From: Tubulanus polymorphus
Taxonomy: Eukaryota > Nemertea > Palaeonemertea > Tubulaniformes > Tubulanidae
Length of the DNA: 64,000 nt
Direction: 5' to 3'
NCBI RefSeq assembly: GCF_964204645.1
Contig: NC_134026.1
Span: forward strand, 17,192,650-17,256,649
Below, piece after piece: positions 32,870 through 45,775 of the stretch (its first letter is position 1; each line of letters opens with the position of its first letter). The notes under the pieces were generated by a model. The model was not told where the DNA came from. It ran no database searches and was given only the letters and a program-made list of their open reading frames with translations. The translations under genes were made by a program, and so were the position numbers.

Positions 32870-34250
32870 GTACAGAGCCATTCTTTCGATTCATTTTTAG
32901 CCCACTTGGGACTTTAGTCCCAGCGGGCTATTGCGTTCACTTTTCGTCCGTCGTCCGTCCGTTCGTCCGTAGACGGAATCCAGTTATTTTGGGAAGTTTT
33001 GAAGACGCTTCAAGTCTTGATATTTGGTTTTTACATGTATCTACTCTAGACACATCTTCAGCCCAAAAACTGGCCCTGTCAGATTCAAGATGGCCGGCTG
33101 GCAGCCATTGTTGTTCGCCAAAATCAGCACTTTTTACACATTTTTGAAGTTTTTGAGGGAAATTTTGAAGATACTTTTATCAATAACCTTGATAATTCGT
33201 ATATATTTGTATCCCCCAAGGGCCCATCAGCATGAGAAAAATTGGGTCGATCGGACTCAAGGTGGTCGTCCTGTGACCTTTTTTGTTCCCAAAAATGTCA
33301 ATTTTGGCCTGAATTCTGAGTCCTGTAGCTTCCTAATGGTTTGCCATTTTTCATTGCAATTTGTGATGGGTATTCTTTGGAAAGGGATCTTTTATACCGG
33401 AGAAAGTATTTTTGATCAGGCAATTATGACGCAATTGGCGGCCATCTTGGGGTCATCAGTACTCATTCGTAGGTGGTAAAAGGTATTTCACCATCATATT
33501 GATACTAGAGCATATTTTGCTGCCACAATTAATTGGAAAATTGACGCTCATGACATTGTTTATGATCATGTTGAGTTTCAAGGTCATTGGTCTTTGTATA
33601 TGGCCACCAGGGGGCGTTGAACAATGTAATAACTTAGTATTTCTATATTATATTGGTACCTTTGCATATTTTGCTACCACAATCAATTGGAAAGTTGTAG
33701 CTCATGACATGGTGTATGATCTTGGTGAGTTTCAAGCTCATTGGTTTTTCTATATGGCCACCAGGGGGCGTTAAATGATACAATAACTTAGTATTTCTAT
33801 ATTCGTACTTATGCATATTTTGCTACCACAATCAATTGGAAAGTTGTAGCTCATAACATGTTCTATGATTGAGGTGAGTTTCAAGCTTATTGGTTTTTTT
33901 ATGTGGCCACCAGGGGGCGTTGAACAATAGAATTACTTAGTATTTCTATATTATATTCGTACCTATGCATATTTTGCTACCACAATCAATTGGAAAGCTT
34001 TTATCAATTATCGCTTTTATCAATTACCTTTATCATTTTTATACATTTGTATCCCCCAAGGGCCCATCAGCATGAAGAAAATTGGGTCGACTCAAGATGG
34101 CTGTCCTGTGACCTTTTCGTGCCAAAAAATGTCAATTTTGGTCCAAATTCTGAGTCCTGTAGCTTCCTAATGGTTTGGCATTTTTCATTGCAATTTGTGG
34201 AGGTTATTCGGAAGAGGGATCTTTAATACATGGGGACAGGTATTTTCGAT
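32870..34250. repeat. Nested tandem and duplicated repeats with CCACCAGGGGGCGTT
   Basis: Three units of about 160 bp (33500-33990) carry CATATTTTGCTACCACAATC and TATGGCCACCAGGGGGCGTT. They are flanked by a diverged direct duplication (about 33210-33400 and 34040-34230) sharing CCCCCAAGGGCCCATCAGCA. The left edge has GACTTTAGTCCCAGCGGGC and TCCGTCCGTTCGTCCG. A further related piece lies at about 44080-44200. This is probably a satellite-like or transposon-embedded repeat; ORFs across it are not genes. Confidence 0.7.
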
Positions 34251-34661
34251 TTATCCCACGAACTTCCCCATCTCACATTATACCCAAACCAGGGAGTTTG
34301 TGTATCATTTATCAGGTATATAGAAATCAATAAGATTTTTACATCAAATATTTATTCCATTTTTAAATGAAATAAAGTTTGATTTAATTTGAATTTGCTA
34401 TATTTTCCCAAAATTGAAATTTTGTTTATTATCTGAACGAGGTTATATTGTCATATTTTAATTGCGTTAAATATGATTCAATGTTTAAATTGTATACGCA
34501 AATTTGATCGGCGATTGATTTATTTTGTGTAACCTTAAAGCTGTCAATAAAGATAATTTGATTGAATTGAATTCAAACCCAAACAGTAGTGAATGAACCA
34601 CAGCCATCATCTGCTCAGGTGAGTCCATGTTATGTTTGTTTTTCTCTACAATTATCCACAG

Positions 34662-34773
<112 letters not shown>

Positions 34774-35167
34774 AGTGCACTCCATATGAAATAACAGTTT
34801 TGCCATTTTACTCTTTAGATGTGATATTTTTCAATTGCCCACAGTACAACGTAGTTGTATATGTGGCCAATAAACGGCGCTGATAGCTACATTTTTTCGA
34901 TACTAATTAAGTTAAGATTATTGCCAAAAAGCCTTTTTTTCTGACAATTATGTTTCGTGTTAATGATTCCAAGGAGTCTAAAGCAATATGATTTTTTAGG
35001 GTGTAAAGAAATATTACAGTTTCCATTAGCTTGTTTTCCTCTCTTGATTTCATTCTTTTCTTTCTTTTTCAGATTGGATTTCCAGTGGTGATAAAAAATT
35101 AACGTTTAAATTTATTTTTTTTTTTGAATTTTTGATTTAACGTTTGAAATTAACGTTTGCTATTACT

Positions 35168-35714
35168 ATGCCTCATTATGGCTCCTGCAGCTGTATCTCT
35201 CCAATTTTGAAAATATTTTGCAACAAATCTGTCATAATAAATTTTGTGAAAGCTGTATCCAGTTTGATGATATAGGTGCCTACAATATTTCCAATACTAG
35301 AATGTCTTGTCCTGATGCCACTGATTTATTTTTCAGTTGTATATCTTGCATGATAACCTCAGGAAAACTTATCTTGAATGATGATTTAAATGGCAATAAC
35401 TGGTTTGTTCCTGAAATGATTGACATGCGTAGAAGAAAAGAAGAAAACGTATTCGTAAATTAAAGAAGTATGTACAATTCAATGAAATGCTAACTGTGAT
35501 GAATAATGACAGTTATGAATTAGATTCCTTGAATAAAGTATATACACAAATTTATATCGTTAAAATGTTGTTCATATTGCTCATACAACAAGGATTCAGT
35601 GGATATACAGTTTTACTGTATTATCTTATGATATGTTTACTCCTTTCAGGTGATATAGAAACAAATCCTGTACAAATGTGTACAGGGTTCATTTTGTCAA
35701 AGTGGTGTGAATAG
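35168..35714 (+). pseudogene. Helitron N-terminal region with degenerate 2A-like motif
   Basis: Begins MPHYGSCSCISPILKIL. It has a cysteine-containing stretch (CHNKFCESC) and FFSCISCM, then a frame break near 35440 (the basic RRRK run) and a hydrophobic segment. The end reads CLLLSGDIETNPVQ, where DxExNPGP would mark a 2A ribosome-skipping peptide; the final Gly-Pro is replaced. The next domain starts shortly after, as expected if this once separated two products. Confidence 0.55.
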
Positions 35715-36166
35715 ATACAGGCATGATGATGTTGGGAAACAGTGCGTTACCAATTGTGCAGTTGCTATTACGTATGCTATACACAAACCGTCATCATCGT
35801 GGGATACCAATGATATAAACTTAGTGATTGACACTGGGGATCTGTTCTACAGAAAATTGCCTAGTAAAGGTACTTATCTTACATTTGATGATTTACCTAA
35901 ATATATGAAATGCTTCAACAAGAACTATAATTTAAATAAACTTAATTCATATAATGGCTTGATATATTCTGATATGGCTGAAGAAACTTATGTTTCATTA
36001 GATTCTCTTCTTCATGAAGTATCGCAACCATTTTTTGCTCTAATGAAAAACTGGCATTTCTACAGCTAATTGTATTGCAATTATAGGCCTTAAAAAGCAT
36101 TGGTTCTTATTTGATCCTCATAGTAGAAATTCTGATGGATTTGTTTGTGATTCAGGTATTTCAGTT
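35690..36166 (+). pseudogene. Cysteine protease domain of Helitron2 (OTU / peptidase C76-like)
   Basis: KQCVTNCAVAITYAIHKP carries the presumed nucleophile Cys. About 120 residues later, after a frameshift near 36062, KKHWFLFDPHSRNSDG carries the presumed His and Asn/Asp. Spacing and motifs match the viral deubiquitinase-like protease module found in Helitron2 proteins. Its role in transposition is unknown; processing of the polyprotein is a reasonable guess. Confidence 0.65.
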
Positions 36167-39100
36167 TTGCTAGAATTCTGTTCTCCTGAAGATATCATTG
36201 TACAAATACGTACTTTATGTTCACAATTGCAACTATCACTATTTGATATGATGACTTATAAGATCAAAACATTAACTTCGAAACGAATTACTCAATTAAG
36301 TAGGGATTGTAAATTATCTGAAAAATTTGTTGATTTGATGTCTGAAGATGATAATAATGATGATTTAGCTCTTTCGAAAACATCGGAATCTTTATTACCT
36401 CACCCTGACATGGTAGATAAATATCTTTTGGATCAAGATATTAAGTGTGTTAGACGAAGGAGACAAAAACTTGCATGGGTCCATAAAATGCGAACTGATG
36501 ATAAGAAACGCGAAGCAGAGCGCATAAAAGAAAAAGAACACAAGAACCTCATGCGAGCTAACCCTGAAATACGTCAGCCTGAACGTAAACGAGAATTGAT
36601 CGGGAAACAATCACAAAGAGCCATCCCTGAAAGGTACAAAGCTGAGCGTATTCTAGTGAATAAATATAGACAGGAGCAAAGAGCCATCCCTGAAAAACGT
36701 CAAGTTGAACGTAAACGAGAATTGATTGGGAAACAATTACAAAGAGCCATCCCTGAAAGGTACAAAGCTGAGCGTATTCTAGTGAATAAATATAGACAGG
36801 AGCAAAGAGCCATCCCTGAAAAACGTCAAGTTGAACGTAAACGAGAATTGATCGGGAAACAATGACAAAGAGCCATTCCTGAAAAACGTCAAGTTGAACG
36901 TAAACGAGAATTGATCGGGAAACAATTACAGCGGAGTACTCCAGAGAAAAAGCAAGCTGAAACATTGTATGATCGCAATCGTAAGAAAGTTTTGCGAAAA
37001 CAGCCATTAGTGCTTGAGATGGAAAGAGTTCAGAAGCAAGCTCAAAGATCATACAGACATATACATTCTTTGGAGAAGACAAGGGATCGTAAAAGAAAGT
37101 CAACTTTACGTTTATCTGATAGTTTTATTGCCTACGAAACCAATATGAAAAAGCAGAAACTTTTAAGAGAATCTCTTGCAGATTGTATCTCGAAATTCCA
37201 TAAAAGAATTTCTGTTGGTCCAATTTATGTTTGCTCCTCATGTCACCGTACTTGTTTTAAAGATTCTGTTATTTCGGCTGATTCATTATCAGATACTGGC
37301 TATGAAGATATGAAAAATATCTGCTTAACCAATTATGTATCAGTTAATGAATTGGAATGGATCTGTCTGACTTGTAGTGATTTCATAAAAAAGAATTCTA
37401 TGCCAACTCTTTCTGTTTATAATGGGCTTTATTTTCCACAAAAACCAAATGAATTGGATTTATTTTCGCTTGAGGAGAGACTTATAGCACCTCGTATCCC
37501 ATTTATGTAGATAAGAGAATTACCTAGAGGGCGTCAACTGTCATTAAAAGGCAATGTTGTTAATGTACCTTGTGATATTTCAGAAACCATCTGCAGTTTA
37601 CCTAGGAATTGGACTGATACACAAACACTCCATGTTCAATTTAAAAGACGCAATGAATACAAATCTACTGTTCATTCAGAAAATGTCAGACCTGCCAAAA
37701 TACAAGCTGCATTTCAATGGCTAATGGAAAACAGTTTATTGTACATGAGTTTAGAAATACAGTACAATCCTGATTGGTTTGACGTTGAAAACACTGAAGT
37801 AAAAGAATACCTTGAAGAACATGCTGACACTAATAATTCTGAAAATGGAATAACTGATATATTGTCACCTGACAATAAATCTAAAGAGACTGATGGTGAC
37901 AAATTTTGTGAAATTGATGATACACAGAATAATACTGGCAATTTAGGTACTTTGCTTATTGATGAAAGTGATAGAATAATATCATTTGCTCCTGGTCAGA
38001 ATCAAATCCCTTTAAGTATTTTCAAGGATGACTTTGCTGAGGAATTGGCTTTCCCAACAATATTCTGTGGTCAGAAGAGGCTTCCGAATACAGCAAGAAT
38101 AAAACCTGTACATTATAGCCAGATTTGTAAGTGGGAACTGTGCAATGTCGATAGGAGAGCTGCCATGTCCGTGCCAAATCTTTTTTTCAAAACATGTAAA
38201 TTGCAATTGCAACAAGTGTCTGGAAAGGTATCATTTGCAGTACGCCGATTCAAAACTAAGGGCAAGACTCTCAAAGCTGGTGATCTTTGCAAGGAATCTG
38301 GTCATGATAATTTTGTGAATTTGGATGATGGGTACTATATTTTCAAAACACTAAGAAATTCTCCAGCTTATTTAGAGTCAAAAAAGAAACATGTTTTTGC
38401 TATGATACGTCAGCTAGGTCTACCTACATGGTTTATTAGTCTAAGTGCCGCAGATACAAAATGGGTTGATCTATTGAAAATTCTTGGGAAATTAATTGAC
38501 AAAACTGATTATTCTGATAATGATATTGAAGCCATGGACTGGCAACAACGTTCGCGACTTATTAAATCTGATCCTGTTACTTGTGCTAGATTCTTTGACC
38601 ACAGAGTTCACAATTTTATTGAACATGTTTTAAAGAGTGCACATAATCCAATTGGGGAGATTCAAGATATGTTTTATAGAATAGAAATGCAACAGCGAGG
38701 CTCAGCTCACATTCACATGATTGTGTGGATTAAAGATGCACCTAAGTTTGGAGAACAATCTAATGAAGAAATTGCTACATGGCTTGATCAATTTGTCTCA
38801 TGTACTAGTAATGTGTTGGAATTTGATAAAGAATTTGTGAATCTCCAAAAACATAAACATTCCAAGACATGTAAAAAGTATAACAAACCCATTTGCAGGT
38901 TTTGTTTTCCATTAGCCCCTATGTCACACACTACAATTCTTGAACCATTTGAAGTTAGTAAAGATAAAGAAGAAAAAGCCAGATTAGACGAATTGCATCT
39001 GAAAGTCACCAACCTTCTTAATGAAGATAAAGAAGGATTAAACATGTCATTTTCAGAATTTTTATCAAAACTTGAGCTCGATAATGAAACATACCTTAAG

Positions 39101-39673
39101 GTAATTTCTAGTAAATTGAAAACAGCAAAGGTTTTCCTCAAGAGAGATCCTTGTGATATAAGAATAAATCCATATTTTAAGAAAATTATCTCTGCCTGGC
39201 AAGCTAATCATGATTTACAGTTCGTTTTGGACCCATATGCAACTGCAATGTATATCGTCTCGTACATAAATAAATCCCAAAAAGGTATGAGTCCACTCAT
39301 GGAACGAGCTTGTAAAGAAGCCAAAGAAGGAAATATGGATATCCGTCAAAAAGTAAGACATATAGGCAATAAATTCTTAAATAGTGTTGAAGTTTGTGCT
39401 CAAGAGGCTGCCTATTTAACCCTTGGTTTACCACTGACTAAGTCAACCCGTGCTGTTGTCTTCATAAATACGTCACCTGCAGATGAGCGCACATATTTGT
39501 TGAAATCTATGGAAGATCTAGAACATTTAGATCCATCATCTTCAGATATAAGCTATAGTAATATCATGACAGATACAGTAAGCGCCCAAAAGCACTTGAA
39601 AACTGGTGCCTTGCAGATTACGCTTCACAACTTAACATCACCTATCCTAAAAAAAACAGACCACAGCCAATGA
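36167..39673 (+). pseudogene. Helitron Rep: coiled-coil repeats, DUF6570-like region and HUH domain
   Basis: One frame with two in-frame stops (36863-36865 and 37508-37510). Tandem 40-residue repeats (RAIPERYKAERILVNKYRQE, 36560-36930) form a charged coiled coil. A CSSCHRTCF zinc-binding start leads to the DUF6570-like part (LPRGRQLSLKGNVVN). The Helitron_like_N/HUH part runs from about 38160: SAHIHMIVWIKDAP is the HUH motif, and MYIVSYINKSQKG carries the tyrosine region that would nick DNA. A frameshift at about 39655 precedes the helicase. Confidence 0.85.
36560..36930 (+). repeat. ~120-bp coding tandem repeat in Helitron
   Basis: About three units, each encoding RAIPERYKAERI... then RAIPEKRQVERKRELIGKQ. 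Adjacent units are almost identical at DNA level, so expansion is recent relative to the rest of the element. A TTA-to-TGA change in one unit gives the stop at 36863. Confidence 0.9.
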
Positions 39674-40056
39674 CTATGAATCAAATTTATACGAGGATGA
39701 AGAGCAAGAATATATGGGCAATGAAGAGGATTTCAATGAAACTGAAAATGATCTGACCGAACGTCTCAAAAAAAAGTGTGCAAATGGCATGACAATTGTA
39801 CAACGAAAACCTGGTAATTACAGAGTAATAAGATATGTTAATTATAATTTAAAAACTAATAAAGAAGAATTTTACAGGGAAAAATTAATGTTGTATATTC
39901 CATGGCACAATGAAGATGTTGATATTATCCAAAAACAGTCCTTCCCATGAAGACCAGTTTAACCAAGTAAAAAGTATCATAGCAAATAAGCTAAAACAAT
40001 ATGCTCGGTTTTCCGATATAACCAATGAAGAAATGTAACATTCTGATAATTTAAAC
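39674..40056 (+). pseudogene. Linker between Rep and helicase, frame-broken
   Basis: A frame 39714-39950 (ending near IPWHNEDVDIIQK) continues the Rep after the break at about 39655. It shifts again near 39940 and hits TAA at about 40036 just before the helicase frame. The acidic MGNEEDFNETENDL stretch is typical of this linker. Confidence 0.6.
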
Positions 40057-41814
40057 ATGGAGGTTTATGATGAATTGGCACCAAACTGTCAACAGGATAA
40101 TGCAGAAACTGAATGTGATACATCAACTGTTCAAACAGAATACTTGTATTTTGATCCTGATCGTCCTTTAAATCAAATGGATCATGATATTGCTCATGAC
40201 TTATCACTTAACACTAGTAGATATACAAACACTGTCATTGAACAGCAAGCTGTGTGTTCTAAAGAGATTTTGCTACAAAAACTTAGGCTTTTAAATATTA
40301 AACAAAGGGAATTCTTTACTCATGTGCTCCATTCTATAAAGATCAATAATGAACCTACTTATGCTCTCCTTACAGGTGGTGCTGGTGTTGGTAAATCTGT
40401 AGTTATCCATGCCTTATATCAGTCCTTACAACGATATCTATGCTCTTCTACTGGTCAGGACTTCACTAACATGAGGATTCTGTTGTGTGCCCCTATAGGT
40501 AATGCTGCGTTTAATATAAAAGGAGTCACATTACACAAAGCTTTTGCTTTACCCGTCAGTCAGGGTAAAATCAAAGATCTGTCTCCAGATGTCCTTAATA
40601 CATATGCTATGAAGTATAAAGATCTATCAGTAATAATAATTGATGAAATTTCAATGGTCGGTAACAAAATTTTCAATAATATTAATAGGCGGTTACAACA
40701 AATCAAAGGAAACAAATCTGATTTCGGTGGTGTTTCATTAATTGTTGTTGGTGATTTATTTCAGTTACAACCTGTTTTTGATGACTGGATATTTAATGAT
40801 CTTAAAGATATGTATGGACCTCTCGCTACAAACTTATGGCAGAAACATTTCTTCATGTATGAACTTACAGACATCATGCGTCAGAAAGATGACCAAGAAT
40901 TTGCTTTCCTACTCAATAGAATAAGAGAAGGTGAACATACACAGGCCGATGTAAATCTCATCAAAACTCGAATTATCGAGCCAACTCAATGGTCAAAATC
41001 TCGTGAATTGCCCCACCTTTGTGCTCTTAATAGAGATGTTGCTTGTCACAATTCACAGACTTTTGAAATGGCCACTGGCCAAAAGGTAATAATTCATGCG
41101 ATTGATGCAGTCCAAGGAAATATTAACTCAGATACTAAGGCCCGTATCTTAAAAAAACTATCCTCGCCCTCTGAGAATAACAACAACAAAACTGCTGGAT
41201 TGCACACTGAAGTTAAATTAGCAGTTGGTTTGCTGTACTCTATTACCGTGAATCTAGCTGTTGAAGATGGCCTTACTAATGGTGTCACCTGTACCCTAAA
41301 ACATATTGATTATCATATGCAAAACAGCAATCGTTCAAGTATTCTCTGGGTTCTTTTTTATGATCAACAAATTGGCATAATGCAACGAACTAAATACAGT
41401 ATGTTTAAGTCTAATGTGGCAGAAAATACTTGGACTCCAATTTTTGATACTAAACGTTCCTTCCAGTTTTCATACAGTCAATCTACAGGTGGATTATCAG
41501 TAATTAGAATACAATTTCCCCTTGCACAAGCTGCTGCAAGGTCAGTTCATAAAGCCCAGGGAAGTACTCTATCTGAAGTCTGTTTGGATTTAAATTCAAG
41601 AAGAAAATGGACCCATTTACATTATGTTGCTCTTAGTCGCGTCACTAAATTATCTGGACTCCATCTCAAAGATTTTGATGAATCTAAAATTGCTGTGTCT
41701 TCAGATACCATTTTGCAGATGGAAACTTTGAGAAGAGAAAAGTTGATTAAATTAACTTACACTCCAGTTTACAAATTACCAGTCTTTAAGTTAATTTTCC
41801 ATAATGCGCTGTGA
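40057..41814 (+). CDS. PIF1-type DNA helicase domain of Helitron2
   Basis: Intact 585-codon frame. Walker A LLTGGAGVGKSVVIH (about residues 103-117), Walker B VIIIDEISMVG (about 193-203), then LIVVGDLFQLQPV, the LTDIMRQKDD motif IV region, and a C-terminal AARSVHKAQGSTLSEV with YVALSRVTKL. These are the PIF1/RecD2-like superfamily 1B motifs. In a rolling-circle transposon it unwinds DNA behind the Rep nick. It was part of one polyprotein with the Rep, now separated by breaks upstream. Confidence 0.9.
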   Translation: MEVYDELAPNCQQDNAETECDTSTVQTEYLYFDPDRPLNQMDHDIAHDLSLNTSRYTNTVIEQQAVCSKEILLQKLRLLNIKQREFFTHVLHSIKINNEPTYALLTGGAGVGKSVVIHALYQSLQRYLCSSTGQDFTNMRILLCAPIGNAAFNIKGVTLHKAFALPVSQGKIKDLSPDVLNTYAMKYKDLSVIIIDEISMVGNKIFNNINRRLQQIKGNKSDFGGVSLIVVGDLFQLQPVFDDWIFNDLKDMYGPLATNLWQKHFFMYELTDIMRQKDDQEFAFLLNRIREGEHTQADVNLIKTRIIEPTQWSKSRELPHLCALNRDVACHNSQTFEMATGQKVIIHAIDAVQGNINSDTKARILKKLSSPSENNNNKTAGLHTEVKLAVGLLYSITVNLAVEDGLTNGVTCTLKHIDYHMQNSNRSSILWVLFYDQQIGIMQRTKYSMFKSNVAENTWTPIFDTKRSFQFSYSQSTGGLSVIRIQFPLAQAAARSVHKAQGSTLSEVCLDLNSRRKWTHLHYVALSRVTKLSGLHLKDFDESKIAVSSDTILQMETLRREKLIKLTYTPVYKLPVFKLIFHNAL

Positions 41815-41833
41815 ATGCATTTACATTATAAAA

Positions 41834-42413
41834 AGACATTATCAAGGATCAAAATTTCCAAGCAGCCCACATCATTGGTTTTGCCGAATCAAGACTTCAA
41901 TCCAACCAAATTTATGAAATAGAAAATCATTTATTTCATCAAAATAAAAGCTGTAATGCTTATCATGGTATTACTACATATATTCACCGTGATATCCCTT
42001 TCTCAATACAATCTGTATATAATACACCTGAGTTAGAATATACATTTTTTATTGCCACCTTTAATTCTATCACTTATCAGTTAGTTTTCCTGTATAAATC
42101 ACCAAAAACTCAAACTTCTGTATTGAAACAGCTTATTATGGCTGATGGTGGACTAGCTACAATGTTACAAATTAACTTACCTTTTATCATCCTTGGTGAT
42201 TTCAATGAAAATGTTCTTAATGATGAGAAACCCATAACTAAGTTCTTGACCTCAATATTTTACTGTACCCAACATGTGAAACAGCCTACTACCGATTATA
42301 ATACTGCCATAGATTTAATTTTTTCAAATATAATAGATTTAAATACTGATTTTCTAGAGTGCCCTTGGTCTGACCACAAAGCACTTATTGCCCATGTCCC
42401 AGTAGACAATTAA
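41834..42413 (+). pseudogene. EEP (AP-endonuclease-like) domain of Helitron2
   Basis: In a different frame from the helicase. Open from about 41834 to TAA at 42411-42413. It includes HIIGFAESRL, AYHGITTYIHRDIPFS, then PFIILGDFNENV (the Asp/Asn pair of EEP nucleases) and CPWSDHKALIAHV (final Ser-Asp-His). The N-terminal Asn/Glu part is partly missing. Animal Helitron2 elements often carry this domain; its job in them is not settled. Confidence 0.75.
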
Positions 42414-42721
42414 GCTAATTAAATAGACAGGTAATCAATCAGATCACCTTACCAACCAAAATTTCTCCAAAGACAAATTGACCCATTTCCTTGGACCCAG
42501 CTTTAATCATCTAGTGTGCATGCAAATTGAGGATTCGAGGTGTGTGATGTTTGAATGCAATCAGGGAAGTGTAATGACTAGGGATAAATACATGTATTCT
42601 GATTTCCAGGATCTGAAGATACAGACACTGGGGATTATAGGCTGGTGAACTATTGTGCTAGTTGCCACATTGTTATATTGTACACAGATTTTTTTGCTCA
42701 GCTGATGACATGTTTAACAGG

Positions 42722-42880
42722 TCATTCATTTATTACGTACGCATTAGGGGAGGGGTAAGTGCAATTGCGTACTGTAATGCTTATTTTATATGAAACAAAT
42801 GGCCGATTTTGCGTACAGGTGGGGGGGGGGGGTAGGGGGTTTGAAAATTCAAATTTGATGCGTACGTAATAAATGAATGA
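42722..42880. mobile_element. 159-bp MITE with ATTTATTACGTACGCAT ends
   Basis: Inverted ends TCATTCATTTATTACGTACG / CGTACGTAATAAATGAATGA surround a G-rich interior with a run of about ten G. The coding capacity is nil. A typical miniature inverted-repeat element; the superfamily is not assigned. Confidence 0.75.
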
Positions 42881-45775
42881 TCCCTAAGTGGTACTAAGTA
42901 GTTTAATTATGGTTTTTAGGGTAATTGAATGAATAATTAAGTTATTTGGTTGGCTTGGTAGTAATGTGGTTAACATGGGTATACGGAAGAAATGCCACCA
43001 GCAGAAATGCCACCGGAAAAAATGCCACAAAATTTCGAAACATAGGAAAAAATGCCACTTTTTGTATAGCAGGAAAAAATAGAGATATTTACATACATAG
43101 ATTTAAGTTGACTGCATTAATTATCAGTCATTTATCACTGATCTCTTTCTATTGAATTTCAAACTAACTATTGTATCTGGCTGTATTTCAGTACCCCTAA
43201 GTTTCCCGCTTTAAAGTTTCTTTAGTTTGTGTCTGATTTTATGTTGTAAATTAACCCTACCTTGTACTATTTTACCTTAGTGCCCCCTAGTCTACTATGC
43301 TTGAAATTTTTTTAGTTTATAACTGCCTTTATATTGCCCCCCTGTTTATATCATTATAAAATATGCAAAATACTATGTACATCACTTGTTAAACAAAATA
43401 TTGTTAGACTATTCTTAGTTAAAATCAAATTCATAATCAATATCAGTATTTAGTATTTAGTATTTAGTACTAGCTGCACCATTTGACTTCCTACAATCTT
43501 ATGTTAAATGTGTAATTTTAGTGTGCTTCACACCATGTAATTATTCAATATAAGATTAGTCATAAATGTTGAAAACATAGAATAAGCTAGGGCCACTCCA
43601 CTTAACATTCCCCATCTAGCCAGTGACCATCTTTCAGTATTATAACATTTTATGGTGATTTACTTGCTTTGAGTTTCACTCATTCGCTTTCTTTTTTCAG
43701 CTCAGGCTTCTATGTAAACTCCCTGTTCTCTAATATATGTACCTACTGTTGTAATACATTAATGTAAATGTATAAGTATTATAAAGAATGTATCAAACCA
43801 GACATTGCATTTTATTGTGTCACATAATTTCTGTCTGATTCATAAAAAGGAAATATTACCAACTGGCCATATTGGGGCTTCATTAGAATTATATTCTGTC
43901 CATTTTTGTTAACAAAAATAGATTTTTTGATTATTTACAATATTTTTTAAACAGTTTAAAATCAAATAAAACACAAAAGCAATCAATACAGTTCCTCATA
44001 GTTGTTCATTATTTTCTTCTTGATGTGCGGTATGTAAATTTAAGAAAGTCCATGTTAAGAATTTGATTTCTTGTTGTATATGGTCACCAGGGGGCATTGA
44101 ATTGCAGAATAACTAAGTATTTCCATATTATGTTGGTACCTAGGCATATGTGGTGAGTTTCAAGGTCATTGGTTTCAGTATATGTTCACCAGGGGCATTG
44201 AATATTGAAATTGACAGATTGTTGAGCATTTCAAAGCACTTCCCAAGTGGGCATGGTGTCCCTGGACCCCTAGTTCAGGGAGGGCCTGGGGTAGAAACTT
44301 CTATTTCTTCAAATAGCAAATACTCTTACAGTTCTAGTCAGACCGATTCAAAATTAATTGTGAATGCTTTATGGGCCAGGAACAGCCAAGTTTTATAGAT
44401 TTGGGAGAAGTTCTTTATCAATAGTAGGGTTTTTTCTTACAGAAAAATCAACTCCACAGAAAACTTAGGGTCAGGGCAACGGCAAAAGGGTCAACATGAA
44501 AATATCATAAGAGGAGGATAGCTATCGACTATTACAGGAGATTTAAGATGTGAAGTCTGTCAAATCCCTCCTGGAAACCATATGCTACCTAAATGCATGT
44601 ACACCCCCAAAAGTACCGTCTTGAGGAGAGTCTCCTGTATTTTATATCTTCATTCATCATCACAACGGAATGAAATTACCCGACAGGCTGCTTGTTTTGT
44701 TGTACTATTATCCAGATACATGTCTGTCAAATCTAGAAAATCATATCCTTTCAAGCATTAGTGCATCCTATTTCTCCATTACAGAGTTGTAGGTTCACTA
44801 CTCAAGAGGAAGTAATGGCCTCATGCAATGACATGATAATACAATGATATACTAAACATTTCATATATTTACAGCGTTAACCAGTCCAACAACATTAATG
44901 ACAGATCCTCCGTAACCATCAACAGAGACTTTATTACCTGAACCTACATCATGGACAAAACCATCATCATCTTCATCTGTTAGTTAGTCAACATCTAGTA
45001 AAGTGTTGAATTTTAGATTGACAAATAAGGTCCTATATAAATGTTTTACTGTATAAATGTTAATAATTTTCAAAAACTGTATAAATGTTAAAAATTTTCA
45101 AATTACGCAATCGACTTGTCAGCTTGACAGGTTGCCTGTACCATTGTGCACCACCTGCAATCGCTGAAATAATGTACATAGAACTATTTAAAGGGACGAT
45201 TCAAATCAATTATCAACGTGCTTCCGATTATCTTTCTTGTCCTTGCTAACTTTCCGTTGAAGACGGCTAGTATTGTAAGAACTTTAAAAAAATCAATATT
45301 ATCAGTGGCCGTGACACAAATCTATTGCGTGCGATCAGGACGTGGAGCCATCCTTTCTAGACGCGACGGTTATAAACATCAGAATTTATCAGGTCGATTA
45401 GAATACGTAGGTTTACGTAGCTACGTAAATTTACGCTCTGTACGTAGACTAACGTATTTAGCAAAACGACTGTTTGCAAGTTTTCACCGAGTAAAACGCC
45501 GACAGATTTTGTTCAGATCCTAACTCCAATTGCATGTAAAGGTATTCCAGGGTGTTAAGAATTGAGGAGAATAATATGAAGACAATCATTCTTTAAATGT
45601 CTTTGGGCCTGCAACCAGCTTTTGGGATCGTTAAATCGCCAAATTGCTAGGGTAACAGCACTTGCTGGCTTTACATTTTTTTGCAGGGAACCGTGGTTCT
45701 AATGTTCAGATTGTTTTTTTTTTTTAATTTTGATGACATGTCCTATGTAAACTTAAATCAAATCCTCTTCCTCGT
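42881..45775. other. Non-coding DNA between Helitron and Penelope-like element
   Basis: Contains short AAAATGCCAC repeats (42985-43075), a piece of the CCAGGGGGC repeat (44080-44200), and a palindromic patch TACGTAGCTACGTA near 45415. It may include the Helitron 3' end. No gene is supported; the small ORF at 45218-45523 has no recognisable features. Confidence 0.4.

Larger units (their letters stand above)
35168..42413 (+). mobile_element. Helitron2-type rolling-circle transposon (coding part)
   Basis: Domain order: N-terminal region with a degenerate 2A-like motif, cysteine protease, coiled-coil repeat region, zinc-finger/DUF6570-like region, HUH Rep (Helitron_like_N), PIF1-type helicase and endonuclease/exonuclease/phosphatase domain. 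Protease plus EEP additions are typical of animal Helitron2. Several stops and shifts make it inactive as it stands. The 5' and 3' ends could not be fixed by eye. Confidence 0.85.

Noticed and set aside
32827-34226. Frames across the CCACCAGGGGGCG repeat region
   Set aside because: They follow the repeat period, share no protein motif and are out of phase with one another.
36558-37103. 181-codon minus-strand frame
   Set aside because: Shadow of the 120-bp coding repeats in the Helitron on the plus strand.
42414-43900. Helitron 3' terminus
   Set aside because: No convincing hairpin plus terminal motif could be fixed by eye, so no end was called.
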